From contig CADEGF010000039.1 in the NCBI GenBank assembly GCA_902826815.1, forward strand, positions 1 to 64,000: a stretch of 64,000 nt of DNA, written 5' to 3'. Below are positions 51,287 through 59,022 of this stretch, piece by piece; positions within the stretch are counted from its first letter, which is position 1, and every line of letters begins with the position of its first letter. The notes under the pieces are model-generated. The model was given only the letters and a program-made list of their open reading frames with translations. It had not been told where the DNA came from and searched no databases. Origin of the DNA: an uncultured Mycobacteriaceae bacterium. Its GTDB lineage: Bacteria; Actinomycetota; Actinomycetes; Mycobacteriales; Mycobacteriaceae. The position numbers and the translations under genes are program-made.

Positions 51287-51832
51287 TCAGAAGCTGTCGA
51301 CCTTGTCGATGCTGACGAACATGCCGTGTTTGGTGGCTTGGTTGGTGAACCGGGTGCCGTCGCTTGTCGCTTCGATCGTCCAGCCGACGGCGCTGTAGGT
51401 GCCGTAGTCGATGGTCTTGACGGGGATGTCCCCGAGGTTGCCGACGACCCACCGCAGGCTTCCGTCGGCGGAGAGGTTGACGCCGTTGGCACGTTCGCCG
51501 TCCTGCATCGGCGAGTTGGTGAACGGTGCCTCACAGCCGACGGACTGCTCGTCGAGCTGGCAGCGGGTCTGGCCCGATTTCGTCTCGATGAACACGTATC
51601 CCGACTCCTGCGGCGCCAGCACCTCGGCGGCGGGCGGAGACACCGGCGGGGACGTGCGGGTGGTCGTCGGTGGCGCCGCGGTCGGCCTGCTAGTGCTCGG
51701 CCGCGATGTCGGGAAGCTCGGCTCGGTGGGCCCGCCGCCACTCGTCACCGGCGTGCCCTCGATATCGGATCCGCACCCGGCGACCAGTGCCATCGCGGCG
51801 AGCGCGGCCGCGAAGATCAGTCGCGCCTTCAT
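51287..51832 (-). CDS. Lipoprotein, LpqJ-like
   Basis: The 181-residue protein has a signal peptide and lipobox LVAGC (Cys20), a Pro/Thr/Ser-rich linker (about 35-68), and a folded C-terminal domain with two Cys (TRCQLDEQSVGC) likely to form a disulfide. It is exported and lipid-anchored to the plasma membrane. AAGGAA precedes the ATG, which overlaps the stop of the M48 protease gene by 4 bp. Length and plan recall LpqJ, which follows iniC in M. tuberculosis, but that match is uncertain. The function is unknown. Confidence 0.8.
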   Translation of the reverse strand: MKARLIFAAALAAMALVAGCGSDIEGTPVTSGGGPTEPSFPTSRPSTSRPTAAPPTTTRTSPPVSPPAAEVLAPQESGYVFIETKSGQTRCQLDEQSVGCEAPFTNSPMQDGERANGVNLSADGSLRWVVGNLGDIPVKTIDYGTYSAVGWTIEATSDGTRFTNQATKHGMFVSIDKVDSF

Positions 51833-52848
51833 CGGTTCCTTCGGATCTTCCGGCCCACCGTTTCGACGGCATCCGCCGCCGCCTGGCCAACCCCCTCGAC
51901 GATTCCGGACAACCCATCGCGAAGGCCCCGGATCAGCGGATCCTGCGACTGGTCGAAACCGTCCTTGTAGTGCTTGGCCGCGGCACCGAGATCGTCGTTG
52001 AAGCGGGTCTTGCCGTCGTCGCCGCGCTTCGGGTAGTCGCCGGCCAGTACCTCGCCGTAGCCGCCCGAATCCACCCACTGTGTCAGTGCGGCTGCCCGCA
52101 ACACCGAGAACGGATGGGTTTCGAGTTCGAGGTTCAGCAGCTTCAGCACCCCGTCGCGCATGTCGCCAGCGCGCTCGTAGTCGCGAGCCTGGGCGAGGAA
52201 CGCCTCGGAGTCGAGCTTGTCGATGCGGTGGCCGCCTGCGAGTTTCATCTCGACGCGGACGGCGGTGTCGAAGTCCTGTGCGCACAGAAGGCCTGCGCGG
52301 TCGCCCGACAGTTCGGATTTGCGTTGCCATTCCATCAGCGCGGCGACGATCGCCCGCAGTGCCCACCCGCCGATCGGGATGAAGCCGAATGTATTCGCCA
52401 GCCGAAGCAGGTGCATCAGCATCGTGCGGTACACGGCATGCCCGGACACGGCGTGTCCGAGTTCGTGCCCGACCACGAAGCGCATCTCATCGTGGGTCAT
52501 CAGGTCGTACATGCCGGAGGTGACGACGATGAACGGGGTGTCCATGCCTATGCACTAGGCGTTCACCGCCGGGGATTGCAGGACGAACATCTCCGGCTTG
52601 TCCTGCGCGTCCAGCACGTCAACGCATTCGTCGAGCAGCGCGTCGAGGTCGCCGAACTGACGGGGCCCCACCCGTGCGGCGCTGGCCAGGTAGAGCAGCC
52701 TGTGTTGGCGTTCCCGCAGCATGGCCGCGAGCACCTTGAGGACCTGGTCAAAGCCCTTCAAGCGGCGAAGCGTGGTGAGTGCGACGCGATCGGCCGGGTG
52801 TTCCCACGCGCGTGAGCTGATGTCGGGGAAGGTTGTCCGCTCGGTCAC
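51829..52848 (-). pseudogene. M48-type metalloprotease gene interrupted by an in-frame amber codon
   Basis: The frame from GTG 52848 encodes 97 residues (ending FVLQSPAVNA), meets TAG at 52557-52555, and continues in the same frame for 242 codons through CIGMDTPFIVVTSGMYDL, the zinc motif HELGHAVSGH and the third-ligand region ELSGDRAG. No frameshift is needed: only the stop separates two parts of one M48 (HtpX/Ste24-like) protein. Either the gene is inactive, or translation restarts at ATG 52545 just after the stop, giving a 238-residue protein that keeps the catalytic motif but loses the N-terminal domain. A sequencing error is the other explanation. Confidence 0.8.
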
Positions 52849-52886
52849 CGCACCGAGCGTAGTGAACGGCTTCTTGGAAGGCGCCG

Positions 52887-53034
52887 TTACGCCGCCACGA
52901 ACTGGTTGTCCAGGAACTGCTTGTAATCCGGCAGCGTGACGCCCTTGTCGATGTTGCCGTTCTGCTTGGCCCAGGTGCCCAGCGCGGTGAGGTCGTCGGA
53001 CAGCGTCGGCTGCAGCTGGAGTGTGAAACACGGC
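52887..53034 (-). pseudogene. C-terminal remnant of a possible transporter substrate-binding protein gene
   Basis: On the minus strand, about 48 codons end in TAA at 52889-52887 and read DDLTALGTWAKQNGNIDKGV, then LPDYKQFLDNQFV. This looks like the C-terminus of an ABC-type substrate-binding protein (nitrate/sulfonate/taurine type). It is cut off at the junction with the divergent lacI start near 53035. No upstream part is present. Family assignment is tentative. Confidence 0.4.
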
Positions 53035-53876
53035 GTGAAGCGGGTGATCATCGTGGACGTCGCGCGTCATGCGGGGACGTCGACGGCCGTGGTGAGCTAC
53101 GTGGCGCCATCGAAGCCGAAGCCAGATTTCGGTGGCAGCTGCTCCTGACCGGCAACACGGGCTTCGACCCGGCGGTCGAACTCGAGCTCGCGAAATCGTT
53201 CGTCGATGCGGGTGTCGACGGGCCGCTGGTGCCCGAAATATCCCCCGATGGCCGTGCGGTTTCCGCGGTCAGCGAGGTATCGCGTATCCCACTGGTGTGG
53301 GTGCACAACAACCGCGGTGTCGCCGGACCTCACCGCGTGTGCTCCGATCACGTGCGCGCGGGCGCGCTGGCCGCCGACCACCTCGCGACCGTGCACGGTT
53401 GCACCGCAACGGTACTCGTCGGCGGCTTCGCCGACGAACATGTGCAGCACGGCGACCGCGACACGGTCCGTAAGCGGTTCGAGGGCTACACGTCGGTGGT
53501 GGGAGAGCCGCAACGGCACGTGACCACAGACCTGACGTTGGCGGGCGCCTATCGCGCCGTTCGGGACGCTATCGAACGTGACAGTGTGCCAGACGGTTTG
53601 GTGGTCGGAACGTTCGTGCAGTCGACGGCTGCGCTGCGCGCGCTCGTCGACACCGGAGCTCGGGTGCCCGCTGACGTTCCGGTTGTGACGTTCGACGGCG
53701 ACGCGAGGAACGAGTACGCGCCGCTTGCGCTGACCGTTGTACAGGAGGACGTCGTGGAGATCGCGCGCCGGTCGATCGACCTCGCGCTCGGCGTCGCGGC
53801 CCACGAACTCGACGCGCACTTGGGGGTGCGGTTGTCGGTGGCCGAGAGCTGCGGCTGCGGCAGCGGCCCTCGCTGA
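53035..53876 (+). pseudogene. Degraded LacI-family regulator gene
   Basis: GTG 53035 begins a LacI helix-turn-helix (VKRVIIVDVARHAGTSTAVV, SYV) that breaks off and meets a stop at 53148. The effector-binding domain continues in another frame from about 53130 to 53876: LLLTGNTGFDPAVELELAKS, VWVHNNRGV, the VPADVPVVTFDGDARNEYAP segment, and a C-terminal GVRLSVAESCGCGS. The hinge and part of the N-terminal subdomain are missing, so a deletion as well as a frameshift has occurred. A 215-residue fragment could still start at GTG 53229 but would not bind DNA. Confidence 0.75.
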
Positions 53877-54032
53877 TCAGAGGCGGGCAATCCGTTGCCG
53901 GCGTCAGGCGGGAATTCCGCGCCGAGCCGTTTCCGCGAATGCGTCGAGTGCACCCAGAACCGCGGGGGCGCGCCAGGCGCATGGAGCTTTGGTGGAATCG
54001 GGGCGCACCGAGACGCGGCAGGATGGCAAGAC

Positions 54033-54569
54033 ATGTGGGGACAAAAGATCGGATCGTGGATCGGCGTGGTTGCCGGCCTGGCATTCGTTCTCGTCAACGC
54101 GGGCAAGCTTGCCGAACCATGGCCGGTGATCGTGCGGGCCGCGGCAGTGGTCGCGGCCGCTGTGGTGGGGCTCGTATTGGTGCGGACCCCGGGGGGCGGG
54201 GATGCTGCGCCTCCCGATCGGCGAGCCATCCGCGTCTACGGATGGTGTGTGACGGCGATGGTCGTCGCGATCCCAATCGGCGCCGCCCTGCTCAATGGCC
54301 CATTGGGGCTACCCAAACTTACGGTCGTTTGGGTCGTGGCCGTCGTCGGTGCGCATTTCCTGCCGTTCGCAGCCGCCTTCCACGCGCCGGTGTTCCGCCC
54401 GCTCGCGCTGACGCTGATTGCGGTGGCAGCCATCGGCGCGGTGGCCACGCTCCTCACCGGCGAGGTCCCCGCGGCAGTGACCGCTGTCGTCGCCGGGTTT
54501 GTGTTGCTTGGCTTCGCGGCTCGCCCCCACCTCGAGCAGATGCCAAATATCCGAAACCGCCGAGATTGA
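54033..54569 (+). CDS. Polytopic membrane protein, unknown function
   Basis: The 178-residue protein has about six predicted transmembrane helices (SWIGVVAGLAFVLVNAG; VIVRAAAVVAAAVVGLVLV; WCVTAMVVAIPIGAALL; VVWVVAVVGAHFLPFAAAF; ALTLIAVAAIGAVATLL; TAVVAGFVLLGFA) and a short polar end. ATG 54033 is chosen because the first helix follows it directly; the frame is open further upstream without coding character. No family is recognised. It stands alone on the plus strand after the lacI remnant. Confidence 0.65.
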   Translation: MWGQKIGSWIGVVAGLAFVLVNAGKLAEPWPVIVRAAAVVAAAVVGLVLVRTPGGGDAAPPDRRAIRVYGWCVTAMVVAIPIGAALLNGPLGLPKLTVVWVVAVVGAHFLPFAAAFHAPVFRPLALTLIAVAAIGAVATLLTGEVPAAVTAVVAGFVLLGFAARPHLEQMPNIRNRRD

Positions 54570-54706
54570 AGGTACTTCGCGTCCACTGGCGCAAGACAAC
54601 TCGCGATTATGAGCCGCAGCCGCGGTGACGGCCGCGCGCGACAACGAGGTGTACGAAGAGTGGAAATACGCCGAGGATCACGGAAACCCGGATGCGACTG
54701 GTGCGC

Positions 54707-55201
54707 CTATGTGGGTCGCTGGTCGGTGGATTGGACGTAGCGCGTCGCTTCGGCGGCATGCTCGGATCCGACGTAGACGTCGTACCGTTGGGCTTCGAGG
54801 GTCTGCACGCTGGAGAAGTCGCGTCGACCGCGCGTGGACCAGTGCGCGGCGTAACCGAACGCCGCACCCCAGATTGCACCGATGATGACGGCGATGAGCA
54901 CCACCCATAACCACAGCGGGCCTACGGCGAACAATGCGAAGAGCAACCCGATCAGCGCGCCGAACCAGGCGCCACTGGCCGCACCGGCAAGAGCGGCCCT
55001 ACCCTTCGTCATCCGTCCGGTGACGTGCTCGACGGTGCGGACACCGTCACCCACGATGCGGACATGCTCCACCGGGAATCCTCCGTCGGACATGCGGTCC
55101 ACCAAGTGTTGGGCCGCCAAATAGTTGTCGAACGACGCGACGTGGTGCAGCGGGTGCGAAATATGTTGCTGATCGGGTGTATCAATTGTGGGGTTCGTCA
55201 T
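54707..55201 (-). CDS. General stress protein 17M-like membrane protein
   Basis: The 164-residue protein has an N-terminal domain of about 65 residues (VASFDNYLAAQHLVDRMSDG, GFPVEHVRIVGDGVRTVEHV) matching the 17M/YflT-like general stress domain. A Gly/Ala-rich double transmembrane segment follows (AALAGAASGAWFGALIGLLF and LWLWVVLIAVIIGAIWGAAF), then a short basic C-terminal domain. The plan is common in actinobacterial stress regulons. AGGAGG precedes the ATG. Confidence 0.75.
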   Translation of the reverse strand: MTNPTIDTPDQQHISHPLHHVASFDNYLAAQHLVDRMSDGGFPVEHVRIVGDGVRTVEHVTGRMTKGRAALAGAASGAWFGALIGLLFALFAVGPLWLWVVLIAVIIGAIWGAAFGYAAHWSTRGRRDFSSVQTLEAQRYDVYVGSEHAAEATRYVQSTDQRPT

Positions 55202-55240
55202 CTGTAGCTGTTCCTCCTAAACCAGGCACTTTTGGGCGGG

Positions 55241-55486
55241 TCAGCGCGGGTCAGCCGGGGTGGCTGCGATGGGCCACACCTCGGGGATCGAGCTGTACAG
55301 CCGGTGGTGTGCGAGCTGGTGCAGCATCTGGGGCAAGGCGCCGGGTGGCACCTGCCCGTCGAGGTCGGCGACCGCCTGCAGTACGGTCCTGGCCACCTGC
55401 CGCTTTGGCAGGATCCCGTCGAACTCGGCCATCAGCCGTTGGGCAACATCGTCCACCGACTCCGAGCTATCCAAATATGTGGTCAT
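55241..55486 (-). CDS. Small three-helix-bundle-type protein
   Basis: The 81-residue protein is helical (SESVDDVAQRLMAEFDGILP, RQVARTVLQAVADL, GALPQMLHQLAHHRL) and resembles small mycobacterial proteins annotated as three-helix bundle dimerisation domain. ATG 55486 is used because GGAAGG sits at good distance; ATG 55489 is directly upstream. The function is unknown. It lies between the stress-protein gene, on the same strand, and the divergent two-component system. Confidence 0.65.
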   Translation of the reverse strand: MTTYLDSSESVDDVAQRLMAEFDGILPKRQVARTVLQAVADLDGQVPPGALPQMLHQLAHHRLYSSIPEVWPIAATPADPR

Positions 55487-55703
55487 CATTCCTTCCTGTT
55501 CGAGCCGGATGTTCTTCCTCCATCTTGATCGCAGAACGTGCGAACCGACCTGACGGTTACCTGACGATCCCCGATGCAACTGCGCTCTCGCGGTTGGCCC
55601 GGCATGCTGGTTGTGACGTCGGGGATGGCCGTGAGGAGGCGATGGGTGTGGCGCGGCTGCGGTCCGCGAACACGGCACGGTCCGTTCGACAAAGGCCGGG
55701 CAG

Positions 55704-56402
55704 GTGAGCGCTACGCTGCTGCTCGTCGAGGATGACGCCCGGATCCGGGTGTCAGTCGCGCTGGCCCTGACCGACGAGGGCTACCGGGTCGTCGAGGCGG
55801 CAACCGGGGAGGACGCGCTGCAACGGCTCGCCGATCCCGACGCCGTCGTTGACGTGGTTCTGCTCGACCTCATGTTGCCCGGCATCGACGGGCTGCAGGT
55901 GTGTCGCGCCATCCGGGAGCTTGGCGACCTGCCCGTCATCATCGTCACCGCGCGCACCGACACCGCAGAGGTCATCGCCGGCCTGGAAGCCGGTGCCGAT
56001 GACTACGTCACCAAACCCCTGGACGCCGGCGAACTCGCTGCCCGCATCCGCGCCCTGCTGCGCCGAGTACGCACCGACGAGGGCATCGGCGGCGGGATGG
56101 CGGCGGTGCTCGCCATCGGCGAGCTGCGCATCCACCCGGCCGAGGGACGGGTGCTGCGCGGCGAAACGCAGATTCAGCTCACCAAGACCGAGTTCCGACT
56201 GTTGTGCGAGTTGGCCGCCGCCAACGGCCGAGTGGTCACCCGGGAAGAGCTTCTCGAGCGGGTCTGGGAGTACGGCTATTTCGGCGATACCCGCCTGCTG
56301 GACGTCCATATCCGCCGGCTCCGTCGCAAGATCGAACCCGATCCGGCCCAGCCGTCACACATCCTCACCGTGCGCGGGATGGGTTATCGGGTGCCGTCGT
56401 GA
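55704..56402 (+). CDS. OmpR/PhoB-family response regulator
   Basis: The 232-residue protein has a receiver domain with acidic pair Asp10 and Asp11, phospho-acceptor Asp55 (LLDLMLPG), Thr near 82 and Lys104 (VTKPLD), then a C-terminal winged helix (LTKTEFRLLCELAAANGRVV, RRLRRKIEPD). Phosphorylation by the next gene's kinase would promote DNA binding. GTG start. It overlaps the kinase gene by 4 bp. Targets are unknown; the adjacent stress-type genes are candidates. Confidence 0.93.
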   Translation: MSATLLLVEDDARIRVSVALALTDEGYRVVEAATGEDALQRLADPDAVVDVVLLDLMLPGIDGLQVCRAIRELGDLPVIIVTARTDTAEVIAGLEAGADDYVTKPLDAGELAARIRALLRRVRTDEGIGGGMAAVLAIGELRIHPAEGRVLRGETQIQLTKTEFRLLCELAAANGRVVTREELLERVWEYGYFGDTRLLDVHIRRLRRKIEPDPAQPSHILTVRGMGYRVPS

Positions 56403-57799
56403 GCCGAGCGACGCCCGCCGGGCTCATCCGGCGCAGCGCCAACCGGCTGCCACTGCGGGGTCGGGTGATGGCCGCCCTCGGCCTGGTGTCATTGCTGGTT
56501 ACCAGCGTGCTGGCGGTGCTGACCTGGAATGTGTCCAGCAGTTACATGCTCGAGCAGCGGGAACGCAGCGCGGTTCGGCAGGCAACGGTGCACGCGCGGC
56601 TGGTCGAGAGGGTCCTCGAGCGGGGATCCGAACCGCTCACCGAGGTGTTGGCCGTGCTCGGCTCGGAGATCGAGTCGGCCGTACTGGTGATCGACGAAGG
56701 CCGGTTTATCAGTAGCGGCACCTCAGTGGATCCGAATCACCTGCCCGTGCCGCTGTTGACGACGGTTCAACGGGGTCAAGCCGCAGACCAGCGGATCCTG
56801 CTGGACGGCGTGCCCGTCCTGGCGGTCGGCCTACCGATGCCGACGATACCGGCCAGCTACGTCGAGGTTTTCCCGCTGCGCGAGCTGGACCGGAATCTGC
56901 GGCTGCTGAGCTGGGTGCTGGCCGCCGGCACCGTGGCCTGCGGCCTGGCCGCGGTGCTGCTCGGCCGCTGGGCCGCCAGCCGCGCGTTGCGGCCGCTGCG
57001 CGGGCTGACCGCTGCCGCGGCCATCGCTGCGGGCGGTGACCTGAGCGTGCGCCTCCCGCGCACACGCGACCCCGACCTGCGCCCTCTGGCCGACGCGTTC
57101 AACGACACCGCCGAACATCTGCAACGCCGGGTCGAACGCGACGCCCGGTTCGCCGGAGATGTCAGCCACGAACTGCGCTCGCCACTGACCACCATGGTCA
57201 ACGCGATGGCGGTGCTGCAACGCCGCCGCGACGAGGTGCCTGACACCGCCCGCCGGGCCATCGACCTGCTCGCCGCCGACCTGCACCGGTTCCGGCGCAT
57301 GGTCGGTGACCTGCTCGAAATCTCCCGGCTGGACCAGGGCCAAGATCAACTCGCCTTCGAGACCCTCGACCTCGCCGAGCTGGTCAACCATGCCACCGTG
57401 CACCTAATTACCGACAGCAGGCACGCAGTTCTCCGCATCGATGCCGCTCCGCTCGTGCGCGCCGACCGCCGCCAACTGGAACGTGTGATCGTCAATCTCA
57501 TCGAGAACGCCGAACGGCACGGCCACGGCCTCATCCGGCTCGCCGTGCAGCGCCGCAACGGCCATGCCCGCATCGAGGTCGACGACGCCGGACCCGGCGT
57601 ACCCGCCGCCGACCGGGAACGGGTCTTCGAACGTTTCGCCCGCGCCCCCACCAACCGCGAAGCCGCCGACACCGGCGTCGGCCTCGGCCTGGCCCTGGTC
57701 GCCGAACACGTCCGCCGCCACGACGGCAACACCTGGGTGGAAGCCCGCCCCGGCGGCGGCGCGCGGTTCATCGTCGAACTCCCCGAAGCACCGCCGTGA
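56399..57799 (+). CDS. Sensor histidine kinase
   Basis: The 466-residue protein has a first transmembrane helix (VMAALGLVSLLVTSVLAVLTW), an extracytoplasmic sensor loop of about 130 residues, a second helix (LLSWVLAAGTVACGLAAVLL), a HAMP domain, a HisKA dimerisation domain with DVSHELRSPLTTM (phospho-His) and an ATPase domain with NLIENAERHG, DDAGPGVP and TGVGLGLALVAEH. The GTG start overlaps the response-regulator stop (GTGA). The signal is unknown; MtrB- and MprB-like kinases share this layout. Confidence 0.93.
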   Translation: MSRATPAGLIRRSANRLPLRGRVMAALGLVSLLVTSVLAVLTWNVSSSYMLEQRERSAVRQATVHARLVERVLERGSEPLTEVLAVLGSEIESAVLVIDEGRFISSGTSVDPNHLPVPLLTTVQRGQAADQRILLDGVPVLAVGLPMPTIPASYVEVFPLRELDRNLRLLSWVLAAGTVACGLAAVLLGRWAASRALRPLRGLTAAAAIAAGGDLSVRLPRTRDPDLRPLADAFNDTAEHLQRRVERDARFAGDVSHELRSPLTTMVNAMAVLQRRRDEVPDTARRAIDLLAADLHRFRRMVGDLLEISRLDQGQDQLAFETLDLAELVNHATVHLITDSRHAVLRIDAAPLVRADRRQLERVIVNLIENAERHGHGLIRLAVQRRNGHARIEVDDAGPGVPAADRERVFERFARAPTNREAADTGVGLGLALVAEHVRRHDGNTWVEARPGGGARFIVELPEAPP

Positions 57800-57945
57800 A
57801 TCATCGACACACGCGCACCCTCGCCGGCGTCGCCCTGGTGGCCAGCGTCGTCTCGGCCTGCGGGGTCAGCCTCCAGGACGAACCCCAGCCGATAGAACAA
57901 TCCACCCCGCAGCCCACCGCGACCCCGACGACAACCTCGCGCTGA
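57796..57945 (+). CDS. Very small (probably truncated) lipoprotein after the kinase
   Basis: GTG 57796 overlaps the kinase stop by 4 bp. The 49-residue product has a signal peptide (TLAGVALVASVVSAC), lipobox Cys22, then GVSLQDEPQPIEQ and a Pro/Thr tail before TGA. The post-lipobox sequence resembles the N-terminus of GerMN-domain lipoproteins that usually follow such kinases (LpqB-like partners). The folded domains are absent, so this looks like a truncated partner lipoprotein, or a minimal one. Confidence 0.6.
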   Translation: MNHRHTRTLAGVALVASVVSACGVSLQDEPQPIEQSTPQPTATPTTTSR

Positions 57946-57981
57946 ATTCGGGAGAGCTCTCGCGCAGACGCAACCAGCGAT

Positions 57982-59022
57982 TCACTGATTGTCCAGCTGC
58001 ACAACGACTTTGACGTCACCGTCATGGCGGTCCAGCGCGTCGGGCCAGTCCGCTAGCGGAACCCGCCGGGTCAGCAGTCCCGCCAGCCAGGTCGGGTTCG
58101 CCGCGGCGAGGGCCTGCGCGCCGGAGCGGTAGTGGCGCAGATTCGCGTTCACGCTGCCGACCACGACGTCGTTGTCCAGCACGAGTTCGTCGTTGATCCG
58201 ACCGGCGGCGACCGGGATGGTGCGCCGGCCGCCGGAGAGCCCGGTCAGCACCGTGATCGCGTTGGACCCGGTGCGCGCGAGGACGTCGAACACGAGCTTC
58301 GCGGCGCCGGTGGCCTCGATGACCACGTCGGGAGCGACATCGGGTAGGGCAGTGTGATAGCGCGCGCCGAGGTCGCGCACGAGATCAGGTTTCGGCCCGG
58401 CGGTGGCGCGATCGAGCACGTGTACGTCAAGCCCGCGCTGCGTGGCGATGAGCGCGGCAAGCAGCCCGATCGGCCCGGCCCCAGTGACCAGCGCCACGCG
58501 CGGGCGCGACACCGAGCGCGACGAGATCCGGTCCACCTGCTCCCACGCCTTGGCCACCACGGACGCGGGCTCAGTGAGCACGCCCAGCTCGCCGAGGCGC
58601 TCGTCGACGCGCACCGCGAAGCCTGACGGCACCGTCCACCGCTGCGACCCGTAGCCGTCCAGCCCCTTGATGCCACGCTCGGTGTATCGCCCATTGCGGC
58701 AGTAGTCCCACTCACCCGCACCGCAGGGCCCGCATGGGACCGGGTCGGGACGGCGGACCACCCCCACCACCAGGTCGCCGACGACGTAGCCGGATCCCGG
58801 CGGGGCCTCGCGGACCCGACCGAGAGACTCGTGGAACCCGACCATCCGATCCGCACCGGGCGGCAGCTCGCCGTGCCCGCCGTGCAAGACCTCGGTGTCC
58901 GTGCCGCAGACCCCGACCAGCAGTCCGTCCACCAGCAGCTCGTCCCGACCCGGAGTCGGGTCGGGCAGCTCGCTGACGCCCGCGCTTGAGGGGTCGCCGG
59001 GGATCAGCGTCGCCGCCCTCAC
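57982..59022 (-). CDS. Zinc-dependent glucose 1-dehydrogenase-like enzyme
   Basis: The 346-residue medium-chain dehydrogenase has catalytic-zinc residues in VGVCGTDTEVLHG and GFHESLG, a Cys-rich structural-zinc loop (CGPCGAGEWDYC) and a Rossmann motif VTGAGPIGLLAALIA. The HE pair and the N-terminal plan match glucose/aldose 1-dehydrogenases of the archaeal type rather than alcohol dehydrogenases. It would oxidise glucose to gluconolactone with NAD(P)+. It overlaps the GH15 gene by 4 bp, so glucose released by that enzyme may be its substrate. Confidence 0.82.
   Translation of the reverse strand: MRAATLIPGDPSSAGVSELPDPTPGRDELLVDGLLVGVCGTDTEVLHGGHGELPPGADRMVGFHESLGRVREAPPGSGYVVGDLVVGVVRRPDPVPCGPCGAGEWDYCRNGRYTERGIKGLDGYGSQRWTVPSGFAVRVDERLGELGVLTEPASVVAKAWEQVDRISSRSVSRPRVALVTGAGPIGLLAALIATQRGLDVHVLDRATAGPKPDLVRDLGARYHTALPDVAPDVVIEATGAAKLVFDVLARTGSNAITVLTGLSGGRRTIPVAAGRINDELVLDNDVVVGSVNANLRHYRSGAQALAAANPTWLAGLLTRRVPLADWPDALDRHDGDVKVVVQLDNQ

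Noticed and set aside
52555..53070. 171-codon frame as a separate gene upstream of the M48 protease
   Set aside because: Only its last 97 codons look coding, and these are the N-terminal part of the M48 protein separated by an in-frame stop; the rest runs out of frame through the transporter remnant.
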